Shown here one piece after another: positions 43,130 through 51,168 of a DNA stretch of 64,000 nt (positions are counted from its first letter, which is position 1; each line of letters opens with the position of its first letter). Made by a program: the position numbers and the translations under genes. Source of the DNA: an uncultured Desulfobacter sp. Its GTDB lineage: Bacteria; Desulfobacterota; Desulfobacteria; Desulfobacterales; Desulfobacteraceae. The stretch spans positions 1,860,001 to 1,924,000 of the forward strand of contig NZ_OY762229.1 of the NCBI RefSeq assembly GCF_963665355.1, in the 5' to 3' direction. Below the pieces are notes generated by a model. The model made no database searches, had not been told where the DNA came from, and saw only the letters and a list, made by a program, of their open reading frames with translations.

Positions 43130-44331
43130 CCTCCTTTGCTTTTAACTGCCGAGAAATCCTCGTGAGTTGCTTCCCACTCTGCTTGAGCCTCTTCGAGTTG
43201 TTTTTTGAAAGTCTCTTTATCGGGAAGATAAGTTTGATATTTGGTTGCATGAATATTGGCACCTTCGGGAAGGGTTATTTCTACCAATGAGTCTTTCTTC
43301 TTTTTGCAGAGCACAATCCCAATGGTGGGCTGCTCATCATCGAGTTTTACATAGCGGTCAAAGTAATTTACATACATCTGCATCTGTCCGAGATCCTGAT
43401 GTTTTAGCTCGCCAATTTTCAGGTCGATGATGACATAGCAACGAAGTAATCGGTTGTAGAACACCAAATCGACAAAGAAATGTTCTTCATCAAAAGTGAA
43501 GCGCTTTTGACGAGCCTCAAACAGAAAGCCTTTTCCCAGTTCAAGTAAAAAGTGTTCCAGCTTATCGATAATGGCGGTCTCCAGCTCGGTTTCGGAATAT
43601 CGGTGATGTTCTTCAAAACCGAGAAATTCCAACACAAGTGGATCTTTGATTACATCAGCATGCTTTTCGACAAGTTGCCCTTGTTCTGATAGCTTTTTTA
43701 CGCCTTCTTTATCTTTACTCAAAGCAAGCCGTTCATACAGACTGGAGTTGAACTGCCGTTTAAGTTCACGTAGTGACCAGCCCTCATTGGCAGATTCGAT
43801 CTCATAGAAACGGCGTTCACCTGCATTTGAGATACCCATCAAAAAAAGATAGTGCGACCAGCTTAACGGCAATTGGGCAGACAGTGTTTGACCAATTCGT
43901 GCGACGATCAATTCCTCAGACACTGTCTGAGGTTTTTGTCCCTTGGATATCTCAGGCGATGTCTGAGGAATCATTTTAATGCACGGATTATATGTTCGAT
44001 AGAACTTGCGCATATATTCAAGATTTGTTGCAGAATAGCCCTTGCCGAATTCCTGGGTAAGCTCAGCAGACAACTGTTTTAGTGTCTCCTTTCCATATTC
44101 GGCACGCTCTTTTCCCTTCGGCTCACTATCAACAAGCCTTTTCCCGATCAAATAATTGGAAATGACCTGCAAGGAGTTCACGCTTCTCCGTGTAAGCGAT
44201 CGAGCCTGCGAGATAATCTCTCGAATATCACCGACCAATCCACCAAAACCCACTTCCGTGTTTTCAGTGTATTCTGTGGTTCCACCTAATTCGTGTTGAT
44301 TCGTGTCCATTCGTGGTTTCTTTCCCATCAC
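43108..44331 (-). CDS. DUF1016 / PDDEXK nuclease domain protein (YhcG-like)
   Basis: 407 aa. N-terminal DUF1016_N (LVGDIREIISQARSLTRRSV, YLIGKRLVDSEPKGKERAEY, YSATNLEYMRKFYRTY) is followed by a PD-(D/E)XK domain (EEHFFVDLVFYNRLLRCYVIIDLKIGELK). Such genes commonly ride with restriction loci and are thought to act in defence or stress; the exact role is not settled. It overlaps mod (start GTG at 44331 or ATG at 44328; SD AAGGAG). The first residues (RMDTNQHELGGTTEYTENTE) and the last (TNEHE) are encoded by 30-bp repeat elements, not by the family core. Confidence 0.85.
   Translation of the reverse strand: MMGKKPRMDTNQHELGGTTEYTENTEVGFGGLVGDIREIISQARSLTRRSVNSLQVISNYLIGKRLVDSEPKGKERAEYGKETLKQLSAELTQEFGKGYSATNLEYMRKFYRTYNPCIKMIPQTSPEISKGQKPQTVSEELIVARIGQTLSAQLPLSWSHYLFLMGISNAGERRFYEIESANEGWSLRELKRQFNSSLYERLALSKDKEGVKKLSEQGQLVEKHADVIKDPLVLEFLGFEEHHRYSETELETAIIDKLEHFLLELGKGFLFEARQKRFTFDEEHFFVDLVFYNRLLRCYVIIDLKIGELKHQDLGQMQMYVNYFDRYVKLDDEQPTIGIVLCKKKKDSLVEITLPEGANIHATKYQTYLPDKETFKKQLEEAQAEWEATHEDFSAVKSKGGTTNEHE
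44251..44280 (-). repeat. Type-2 10-bp-period element inside the DUF1016 5' end
   Basis: On the minus strand: ACCACAGAAT, ACACTGAAAA, CACGGAAGTG. It encodes TTEYTENTEV of the DUF1016 N-terminus and faces the related copy at 42901-42930. Confidence 0.6.
44289..44318 (-). repeat. Type-1 10-bp-period element, copy 3
   Basis: On the minus strand: AACCACGAAT, GGACACGAAT, CAACACGAAT. Direct orientation with copy 2, which lies at the other end of the DUF1016 gene; 28 of 30 positions agree. Confidence 0.75.
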
Positions 44332-46007
44332 AGGCTCCTTACATCGACAATGCCGGCCTGTTTGAGAATCTGAACCGCATTGGTTTTAACCACGTCATCT
44401 TTTAACCCGGAGTCCTTGAATACCACGCGCATGATTTCCGGGTTGAGCTCATCCTTCAGCTTGGCAATGCCTTGGACCACCTCAAGGGAGATGGCATCCG
44501 ACAGGCAGATGATCAGTGCCCCCATACCGATATCGAATACCTTTTGACCGGCGATGGTATGTTCGGTGATCGGCAGAGTCAGGTCGAGGCCATACTTGAG
44601 CAGGACCTCGTAAAGAACATCTTCCTCACGGCGGTCGGTTTTGATGTTGGAAATAAAGTCTTCGAGGGTGCGCTCCGTCATATCAAAGTCGACTTCCCAT
44701 GGTTTGATATTGGTGGAGTCGAGCTTAAATACTTTGAAGCCAAGGTCACCGTCGTATTCAGGGTTTTCTTCTTTGATCTTAGCGGATGCACGGCGGATGC
44801 GTTCTTTGCTGATCTCGGCAATAGTTTTGTAGCCGGATTTGAAGGCTTCCGTGCCTTTATCACAGGTTTCTGGAAGTTGCACCATGATGAATTTTTGATT
44901 CTTGGAATTTTCCTTATTGGATTCCATCACGGCTTGAGCGGTGGTTGCAGAGCCACAAAAAAAGTCCAAAATAATATCATCTTCTGTTGTATTAGCGATG
45001 TGAATAATTTTTGAAAGAAGGCGCACAGGCTTGGGACCATCAAAATACCCACGATCATAAAATAATGCCTTTACTTCTTGCCGGCCTTCTTGGTTGTGGC
45101 CAACTTCTGAATATTTCCAAATTGTTAATGGAACCAACCCGTCCATGTTTGACAAAAACGATTTAAAACGAGGCACATTATTTCCGTCTTTGCCAAACCA
45201 AACTTGATTGTCTGCAACAAGTTCATCAAACTTGTCTTTAGATATGGCCCAGCACCGTCCTTGGGTTGGATTAACGGTCTTTCCGCTTGGTGTTACTACT
45301 GGATAATCGCAATTCGCATTATATGTCTTTACTGTCATATCAGAAGATGCCCAAGGGCCACGCGGATCATTGTCTGGGTTTGAGAATCTTGAATTGACTT
45401 CATCTGTTCTTGGAAGTTTGCAAGGCCGCCATATCTCTTTTGTTCTGGAATAAATAACTATATGGTCGTGATTATCGCTGAGCCATTTTGCATCATTTTG
45501 GGGTGAAAATTTCTTTTCCCAAATCACATTTGCAACAAGATTTTGTTCGCCAAATACCTCGTCACACATTTTGCGGAGATTGGAAACTTCATTATCATCA
45601 ATACTGATAAAAATAACCCCATCATCCTTCAACAAATTTCGAGCAAGCTTCAAACGCGGATACATCATATTCAACCAGTCGGTATGATAGCGCCCACTGG
45701 TTTCCGGATTGTTTGAGAGGTTGCGACCTTCGCCATCCACCTGACCGGTGATTTCCTTGTAGTTTTTGATGTTGTCCTTGAAGTTGTCTTTATACACAAA
45801 ATCCTTGCCGGTGCTTGGTGTCTGGGCGATCATCCGGGCTTTGCTTTTACCGTTCCATGTAAAACTGTAGCGTTCATCGCGGTCGTCCACAAATGTGCCG
45901 AGCACTTCCTTCAGGGCGTCGAAGTCCACCTTGCCTTCGGTGAAGGCTTCCGGGAACAGCTCCTTCAGCTTGCCCACGTTTTCGGCTACGATGTCCATTT
46001 TTTCCAT
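44328..46007 (-). pseudogene. Type III DNA methyltransferase (Mod) lacking its DPPY motif
   Basis: 559-aa frame, full family ends: N-terminal ERYSFTWNGKSKARMIAQTP, then KDFVYKDNFKDNIKNYKEIT, SGRYHTDWLNMMYPRLKLAR, GVIFISIDDNEVSNLRKM, and SAM-binding DFFCGSATTAQAVM. In intact homologues, STGT...DNLEVLKLLQ...MIYIDPPYNTG lies between IAQTPSTG and KDFVYKDNF. Here STG (residues 66-67) joins KDF directly, an in-frame loss of about 50 codons near 45810 that removes the catalytic DPPY. The protein can probably be made but should not methylate. It follows an HTH gene and a broken GxxExxY gene, and precedes DUF1016. Confidence 0.78.
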
Positions 46008-46027
46008 GATTAAATATCTCTATTTGT

Positions 46028-46057
46028 AACCACAGATGGACACAGATTCACACAGAT
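46028..46057 (+). repeat. Type-1 10-bp-period element, copy 4 (left end of second GxxExxY unit)
   Basis: AACCACAGAT, GGACACAGAT, TCACACAGAT. Five bases after the GxxExxY stop. Its first 11 bases are an exact inverted copy of those at 46451-46461. Confidence 0.75.
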
Positions 46058-46062
46058 GATTT

Positions 46063-46465
46063 TCATAGCATGATTCTCTCCCATTCTAATTTGGCATGTT
46101 TAAAGTTTAGTAGCAGGCCCACTCGACGACCTGTAATTTTTAAATAGTTTATTATCTGGGCTTTTTCGTTGTTTCCGATCTTCTCGATGACCTTGGTGTC
46201 CACGATGATCTTATCGAACACAATTAAATCGGGAATGTATTCACCCACATTGACCGATTTGTAGATCACTGGAAATTGAGGCTGTTGGACATAGGGAATC
46301 CCTTGTTGTTGGAATTCGACGACCAGTGCATTTTCATACGGTTTTTCCAGGAGCCCATGACCGGTGACCAAGCGTATTTAAAACCTCAAACGCACATCCA
46401 ATTATTCGATGCGTTTCTTCTTTATATAAAAATCCGTGTCTATCGGTGTTCATCTGTGGTTTCAT
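46063..46465 (-). pseudogene. GxxExxY family gene broken by a 7-bp tandem duplication
   Basis: From an ATG at 46465 the frame reads MKPQMNTDRHGFLYKEETHR, then IIGCAFEVLNTLGH, the normal GxxExxY N-terminus, and then shifts. The family core continues in another frame as GHGLLEKPYENAL (GxxExxY), PQFPVIYKSVNVGEYIPDLI and INYLKITGRRVGLLLNFKHA. At the junction (about 46360-46373) the minus strand has GGTCACC directly followed by GGTCA; removing one 7-bp copy restores a continuous reading frame. The downstream part alone is open from a TTG at 46371 (102 aa). The first codons come from the repeat element at 46432-46461. Confidence 0.75.
46432..46461 (-). repeat. Type-1 10-bp-period element, copy 5 (right end of second GxxExxY unit)
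   Basis: On the minus strand: AACCACAGAT, GAACACCGAT, AGACACGGAT. It faces copy 4; the unit between outer ends is 434 bp, nearly the size of the 424-bp unit between sbcD and sbcC. Confidence 0.75.
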
Positions 46466-46485
46466 AATTTCACCACCAGACTGTG

Positions 46486-46683
46486 TCACTGATCTTCACC
46501 ATCTTTAGAATCACGTGCTTTCCCGTCCCGGACCCAAATATCGACTTCATCTTTCTTAAATTTCCAAAGACGGCCGATTTTGTGGGCAGGCATTTTCTTT
46601 TTGTTTATCCACGTATAAACCGTATCTTTGCTGACACCCAGATATTGAGCAATCTCCTCGACTGACAACCAACGATCTTCCAT
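46486..46683 (-). CDS. Helix-turn-helix (excisionase/MerR-like) DNA-binding protein
   Basis: 65 aa. WLSVEEIAQYLGVSKDTVYTWI with KKKMPAHKIGRLWKFKKDEVDIWV is the HTH_17 winged-helix pattern found in excisionases and in small regulators leading type III restriction operons. It is the first gene of the minus-strand block reaching to sbcC and is preceded by a TATAAT box, so it may regulate that block or act as a recombination directionality factor; the sequence does not decide. Confidence 0.8.
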   Translation of the reverse strand: MEDRWLSVEEIAQYLGVSKDTVYTWINKKKMPAHKIGRLWKFKKDEVDIWVRDGKARDSKDGEDQ

Positions 46684-47161
46684 TTTTTACACCTTTGAAG
46701 ATTATAGGGTCAAATGTTTTAGTTTGTCTTTTTACACAGTGTCTGTTTTTTGTCAATCAGGTTTAGTTGGGTTTAATAAGGTTCTGCATGAAATATTGGC
46801 ATGGATAGTGAAACCGAACTTTGGCGTTTTCCAAAATTAATCCACTTTTTGTTATTTGATGCCTGAAATATAAAATTGGGCAAATCATGCTGAGGTGTTT
46901 GAAGTGAGGACTATGTCCAGGGTAAGGAACGTTTTTAGGCAAATAAAAACCCCGGACTATATTCTGTCACTCCAGTTTTTTCACAGCACGCCAAGACATT
47001 TTTTTATACAAATTGAAGGAATCGGTCCTGGGCTGATCACTGCACTATGGTTTGTCATTTGAAAAACACCATATTTTGTGCCAGGACTTTATGGTAAAGA
47101 GATGGAGACAAAGAAAGCATACAACAAGACCATTTAATCCATTATGCCAATAGGAGATGCT
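46684..47161. other. Intergenic region with promoter of the minus-strand HTH operon
   Basis: 478 bp without a gene. On the minus strand a perfect -10 TATAAT (46701-46706) lies 18 bp before the HTH gene; a weak -35 (AAGACA) is 18-19 bp upstream. A TTGACA box further up (about 46752-46757) has no good partner. Nothing else is supported. Confidence 0.5.
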
Positions 47162-47305
47162 ATGTCAAAGTCCTACCCTCAATGTGCCGTGTGTCCTTAC
47201 GACTGGTCCGAACGCTATTGCCGCAAACCTGGGGGGAAAGCCCCGAAAAATTGTCCGTCCATCCGGATGAAAAACGCATTGCAACGCGCGAATACGCTTA
47301 CCTAA
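47162..47305 (+). CDS. Small Cys-rich protein, resembling the N-terminus of DUF1847
   Basis: 47 aa (MSKSYPQCAVCPYDWSERYC and KAPKNCPSIRMKNAL). CxxC, a third Cys 12 residues on and NCP resemble the start of DUF1847 metal-binding proteins, which are much longer; this one stops after about 47 residues and is likely a truncated copy. Its TAA is followed directly by the ATG of the hydrolase fragment, so the two would be coupled if expressed. Confidence 0.45.
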   Translation: MSKSYPQCAVCPYDWSERYCRKPGGKAPKNCPSIRMKNALQRANTLT

Positions 47306-47773
47306 ATGATGACTCGAATAAACTTTAATGGAAAGAATCGTTATAAAGTAAAAACGGTTGAGGTGACATACCGGAAGGATTCAAACAGCGTATGCTTCGG
47401 CCGAATATATCTGCCTGACAAAGAAGGCGGCCCCTTTCCAGCCCTGATAGATGTCCACGGCGGAGCCTGGAGCAAGAGCGGATATACGGACAACGAAAAG
47501 ATCGATCGGTTTTTGGCAGAAAAGGGAATAGCTGTATTTGCCATTGAATTCCGGAAAGCACCGGATTATACCTACCCGGCCCAGGTTATGGACCTAAATC
47601 TTGCCACCCGATGGCTTAAGTTCCATGCACGGGATTATGATATCCTGCCCGATTGTATAGGCGGCCTGGGGACCTCAAAAATCAGTTATCTTAAAAAAAC
47701 AGAATTACAATTAAGCCTAAGAATATGGATACTTCCTCGAAGATCTTGGATATGGAGTCAATCTACCTTTTAA
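47306..47773 (+). pseudogene. Alpha/beta-hydrolase (acetyl-esterase/lipase type), truncated at the nucleophile
   Basis: The first 128 codons follow the esterase/lipase family: GRIYLPDKEGGPFPALIDVHGGAW (oxyanion-hole HGGAW), FAIEFRKAPDYTYPAQVMDL and WLKFHARDYDILPDCIGGLG. The match stops at GLGTS, exactly where the nucleophile GxSxG should appear. The remaining 30 residues are basic, unrelated sequence. The acid and His of the triad are missing, so the product cannot be active. A deletion joined the gene to the region before the AEC transporter gene. Confidence 0.7.
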
Positions 47774-47782
47774 GGAGAACGT

Positions 47783-48688
47783 ATGTCCAACATAATACTG
47801 TTGATCGTTTGTTTGCTGGCCGGAATCATGCTTCGCAAAATTTCTCAATGCCCGTCGAATACACCAGAGGCCCTTAACGGGTTTATTATTTATATTTCTT
47901 TACCATCTCTTGCATTATATCACATTCATACCTTGGCCATAACTCGTGAATTGATTTACACAGGGCTTATGGCCTGGATATTGTTTGGTTTGGGTGCGGT
48001 TTTTTTCTATTTTACAGGTAAAAAATTGAAATTCTCCCGGTCCACCATTGGTGCCCTTGTCCTGGTCGGGGGGCTTGGGAACACTTCTTTTGTGGGCCTT
48101 CCGATGATCCAGGCATACTATGGCAGCGAATGGCTGGGGGTGGGTGTTGTGGCAGACTTGGCAGGTTCTTTTTTTGTGTTGTCTACCTTGGGTATTTTTG
48201 CAGCGAGCCTGAGTTCTTCCGGTGCTGTGGACAGTCGTAACATCTTTAAAAAAATACTGACTTTCCCACCATTCCTGGCCTTGGTTGCGGCATTGCTCCT
48301 AAAACAGGTTCACTTTCCTGAGTGGTTTAATTTCACTCTGGTTCAGTTAGGTGGAACCCTCACACCACTGGCCCTGGTTTCCGTCGGGTTTCAATTACAG
48401 CTGGGCCTATTGAAAGGAGAGGCCGCTCCCCTGGCTCTTGGGCTCTTCTATAAGTTGATTATGGGTCCAGCCATAGTGTCATTGATCTATGTGGGGATTT
48501 TAAAAAGTAGCGGTACGGTTATACAGGTAACCATTTTTGAAGCTGCTATGGCGCCCATGATTTCAGCCGGAATCGTGGCTTCTAATTACAAATTGAATCC
48601 TCCTTTGATTAGCCTGATGCTTGGAATCGGGATTCCTCTTTCTTTTTTGACGCTACCTGTTTGGTATTGGCTGTTGAAAGGAATTTAG
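47783..48688 (+). CDS. AEC-family transporter (auxin efflux carrier type)
   Basis: 301 aa, about ten transmembrane helices in two five-helix halves. IILLIVCLLAGIMLRK, LNGFIIYISLPSLALYHIH, ALVLVGGLGNTSFVGLPMIQAYYG, and the second half AMAPMISAGIVASNYKLNPP fit the AEC (Mem_trans) family; bacterial members move malonate, malate or unknown carboxylates. AAGGAG stands 7 nt before the ATG. No regulator or enzyme neighbour helps to set the substrate. Confidence 0.85.
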   Translation: MSNIILLIVCLLAGIMLRKISQCPSNTPEALNGFIIYISLPSLALYHIHTLAITRELIYTGLMAWILFGLGAVFFYFTGKKLKFSRSTIGALVLVGGLGNTSFVGLPMIQAYYGSEWLGVGVVADLAGSFFVLSTLGIFAASLSSSGAVDSRNIFKKILTFPPFLALVAALLLKQVHFPEWFNFTLVQLGGTLTPLALVSVGFQLQLGLLKGEAAPLALGLFYKLIMGPAIVSLIYVGILKSSGTVIQVTIFEAAMAPMISAGIVASNYKLNPPLISLMLGIGIPLSFLTLPVWYWLLKGI

Positions 48689-48993
48689 AAAGAAAACCCT
48701 ATACTGCTTGCTCAAAAATATAAACTCTACAATAATAATGTTTAACCGAACCGGCAAGATTTTGAATACAGCGAACAATTCCCAAAAATGATCAGGCTTT
48801 GGGCGACACATGATTGCTCGGTCTCGTTTTTCTCAATGATTTAAGCTTTCGATTTACATTCGGTCGCCTGGTTGCTATTGAAAAATTGTCCTGTTTTCTT
48901 TTTTATTTAACGGGAACGGGATAACATTACAAACCCATGCTTTAACAGAAAGAACGACAGAAGCATTTGGTATATGCTAAAATGACGAGAATT

Positions 48994-49431
48994 ATGAAAA
49001 TTTCAAGAATCACAATTTTGACGCTTGGTGTAGCCGATTTAGGTAACGCTACAGAATTTTATAAAGCCGTACTTGGTACACCTCCAAATATATCGGATGG
49101 TATTACTTTTATTGAACTGCCTGGAACTTGGCTTGCTCTCTATCCTTTTGAGAAACTCGCAGAAGACATTTCTCCCGATGTTCCTATAACACGCAGCGGG
49201 TTTAATGGACTTACAATTGCTCACAATGCTCGCAGCAAAAACGAAGTTGTTGAGATCTTAAAACGTGCGGAACTGGTGGGCGGTAGGATTATAAAAGAAG
49301 CGCAAGATACTTTCTGGGGAGGCTTTAGTGGATATTTCTCTGACCTTGATGGTTATTATTGGGAGGTGGCTTGGGGGCCAATGTTTGAGTTTGCTGAGAA
49401 TGGTGAAATGAAATTCAAAGGAGGCGTATAA
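48994..49431 (+). CDS. VOC-superfamily (glyoxalase/bleomycin-resistance fold) protein 1
   Basis: 145 aa from ATG 48994 (MKISRITILTLGVADLGNAT); an earlier ATG at 48967 would add nine residues. The tandem beta-alpha-beta-beta-beta fold is visible: VADLGNATEFYKAVLG, then SGYFSDLDGYYWEVAWGPMF with the C-terminal Glu metal ligand. Close relatives are uncharacterised VOC enzymes. First of four small stand-alone genes. Confidence 0.8.
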   Translation: MKISRITILTLGVADLGNATEFYKAVLGTPPNISDGITFIELPGTWLALYPFEKLAEDISPDVPITRSGFNGLTIAHNARSKNEVVEILKRAELVGGRIIKEAQDTFWGGFSGYFSDLDGYYWEVAWGPMFEFAENGEMKFKGGV

Positions 49432-49511
49432 CTTGTCCCTCAGACCGAGACTGACCGCGTGAACGTAAGGTGTTATTGTAAAGGCTGTTGGTGAGGCGGT
49501 TTCGTTAGATT
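49427..49511 (+). other. attC-like imperfect dyad after VOC gene 1
   Basis: TATAAC...CCCTCA at the left and TGAGG...CGTTAGAT at the right are inverted partners (TAAC/GTTA outer boxes, CCTCA/TGAGG inner boxes), about 85 bp across. This is the layout of an integron attC site, but box sequences are not canonical and no integrase is present. Tentative. Confidence 0.25.
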
Positions 49512-49536
49512 CCGGGGGCACGATACATAATTCAAC
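49508..49536 (+). repeat. Intergenic element GAATTCCGGG...AATTCAAC, copy 1
   Basis: Begins GATTCCGGG and ends AATTCAAC. Related copies follow the next two small genes at 50041-50070 and 50501-50530. Confidence 0.5.
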
Positions 49537-49645
49537 TTATTCCACCTGACCGGTATACCCCTGCCGTTGCACGCCAGCTGATGAGAAATAAAACTTCATC
49601 ATAGAAAACAGCGTAATATGAAAAACATTAAATTAAAATCCGTTA

Positions 49646-50041
49646 ATGAAAATTACAAATATTGACCACTTAGTATTGACGGTAAGAGACATTGACCGAA
49701 CAGTGCAATTTTATGAATCAGTTTTATGTATGACAAAAGAAACCTTTGGAGAAGGACGGGTTGCTTTAAAATTCGGCGATCAGAAAATTAATCTTCATAA
49801 ACATGGTTTTGAGTTTGAGCCGAAAGCCAACAGCCCGTTGCCCGGTTCTGAGGATTTGTGTTTTATCACGACAACAGACCTTGCAGAAGCAATGGAGCAT
49901 GTACGCAGTAAAGGCATAGAAATAATTGATGGGCCAGTTGAAAGGACAGGTGCAAATGGTCCTATTCTTTCATTTTATTTCCGTGATCCTGATCAGAATT
50001 TAATTGAAGTTGCCAACAGTAAAATTTCACAATCGGGATAG
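49646..50041 (+). CDS. VOC-superfamily protein 2
   Basis: 131 aa. MKITNIDHLVLTVRDIDRTV, YESVLCMTKETF, RVALKFGDQKINLHKHG and SFYFRDPDQNLIEVAN are close to the glyoxalase-like VirC/FosX-related VOC group; His8, His in INLHKHG and the C-terminal Glu could be metal ligands. Not similar enough to the first VOC gene to be a recent duplicate. No SD of note. Substrate unknown. Confidence 0.83.
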   Translation: MKITNIDHLVLTVRDIDRTVQFYESVLCMTKETFGEGRVALKFGDQKINLHKHGFEFEPKANSPLPGSEDLCFITTTDLAEAMEHVRSKGIEIIDGPVERTGANGPILSFYFRDPDQNLIEVANSKISQSG

Positions 50042-50070
50042 AATTCCGGGACCACAACACCAAATTCAAC
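50041..50070 (+). repeat. Intergenic element GAATTCCGGG...AATTCAAC, copy 2
   Basis: Begins GAATTCCGGG (its first base is the last base of the VOC 2 stop codon) and ends AATTCAAC. Confidence 0.5.
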
Positions 50071-50106
50071 AAAATTAAACGAATAACAGAGCAAGAGAAG
50101 ACGCAA

Positions 50107-50496
50107 ATGGATAAACACCCCATAGAAAGACAAATAGAAAACGCTGATAAAGCAATTATAGCTGAGGATTTTGATACTCTTCTTGATATTTACACAGAAG
50201 AGGCAATTTTAGTCGTCGAGCCTGGCAGAAATGCAAAAGGCAAAGAATTAATACGTAAAGCTTTTGAAGCGATAGCTGTTTATTTTAAAAATGGGCTTCA
50301 GGTAAAACAGAACGGTATGGAAATTCTTGAATCGGGTGACACCGCCCTGGTTCTTGCCAATACGGTAATTTCAGCGCCTAATATGCCTGTAACGGAACGA
50401 AAGGCAACTTATGTTTTTAATAAGTCGGCTAATGGAACTTGGCTATGCTCAATTGATAATTCATATGGTCATGAAATAATAAGGAAAAATGATTAA
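50107..50496 (+). CDS. SnoaL/DUF4440-like (NTF2 fold) protein
   Basis: 129 aa. Pattern of the NTF2-like cone fold: IENADKAIIAEDFDTLLDIY, TEEAILVVEPGRNAKGKELI, FEAIAVYF, then beta strands with ALVLANTVIS and KATYVFNKSANGTWLCSIDN. Members include small isomerases and many unknown proteins. It stands alone between two intergenic elements of the same kind. Confidence 0.78.
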   Translation: MDKHPIERQIENADKAIIAEDFDTLLDIYTEEAILVVEPGRNAKGKELIRKAFEAIAVYFKNGLQVKQNGMEILESGDTALVLANTVISAPNMPVTERKATYVFNKSANGTWLCSIDNSYGHEIIRKND

Positions 50497-50500
50497 CAAC

Positions 50501-50530
50501 GAATTCCGGGCGATAATACACAATTGAAAA
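50501..50530 (+). repeat. Intergenic element GAATTCCGGG...AATT, copy 3
   Basis: Begins GAATTCCGGG, ends AATTGAAAA, following the SnoaL-like gene by 5 bp; matches copies 1 and 2 in the first 10 bases and in the AATT block. Confidence 0.5.
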
Positions 50531-50569
50531 AAGCGTCCCAGGCGACCTGAATTGAATAAAGGAGTATTT

Positions 50570-50887
50570 ATGAGTCGAATCGCCAAAACACCAAAGCCCC
50601 CCTACTATGCAGTTATCTTTACATCCCTCCGAACAGAAGGTGACAACGGTTATGGAGAGATGGCGGCGGAAATGGTTGAATTGGCATCAAAACAACCAGG
50701 ATTCCTTGGCGTTGAATCTGCAAGAGAGGATATTGGGATCACTATTTCTTACTGGACTGATTTAGAATCTATAAAAAGCTGGAAAGAAAATATAAAACAT
50801 AAAGAAGCGCAAAAATTAGGCGGTCAACAATGGTATTTGTCATTTAAGACGAGGATATCAAAGGTCGAGAAAGACTATGGCATCTAA
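50570..50887 (+). CDS. Antibiotic biosynthesis monooxygenase (ABM) domain protein
   Basis: 105 aa from the ATG at 50570 (MSRIAKTPKPPYYAVIFTSL, AAGGAG upstream region); an ATG at 50552 adds six residues. The ABM dimeric alpha-beta barrel pattern is seen: YYAVIFTSLRTEGDNGYGEM, KQPGFLGVESAREDIGITIS, YWTDLESIKSWKENIKHKEA. Members are cofactorless monooxygenases or heme-related; role unknown. Last of the four cassette-like genes. Confidence 0.82.
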   Translation: MSRIAKTPKPPYYAVIFTSLRTEGDNGYGEMAAEMVELASKQPGFLGVESAREDIGITISYWTDLESIKSWKENIKHKEAQKLGGQQWYLSFKTRISKVEKDYGI

Positions 50888-51168
50888 TTACTGAAGAGTC
50901 CTCCCACGATATATGGCATTTAGACTTTTTGGGGAAAAACGATGGCCAATACCATTATGTTGTGGGGTTTTGATTAACTTCATTTCCTCAGATTTATTGT
51001 TTTTTTGTATTTCTTTGTGTAACGTGAAAAAGATCCAAAGGAAAAAACGGTTCAGGTTGTATCTTACGAAATACCTCTGATGAGAACACCTTCTTTCAAG
51101 GATGCCATTCGAACGTTTGATATTTTATGAATACTGCAGGTATTGTGGAATCAAAATAAGGATAGATT

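Noticed and set aside
42879-43262. 127-codon minus-strand frame between the Res remnant and DUF1016
   Set aside because: Made largely of the repeat elements read in frame (MNTNKHEYTKK type); overlaps the DUF1016 3' end.
46486-46683. Proof of an excisionase and hence of an integrative element
   Set aside because: The HTH_17 fold is equally common in small regulators of type III RM operons, and no integrase is present.
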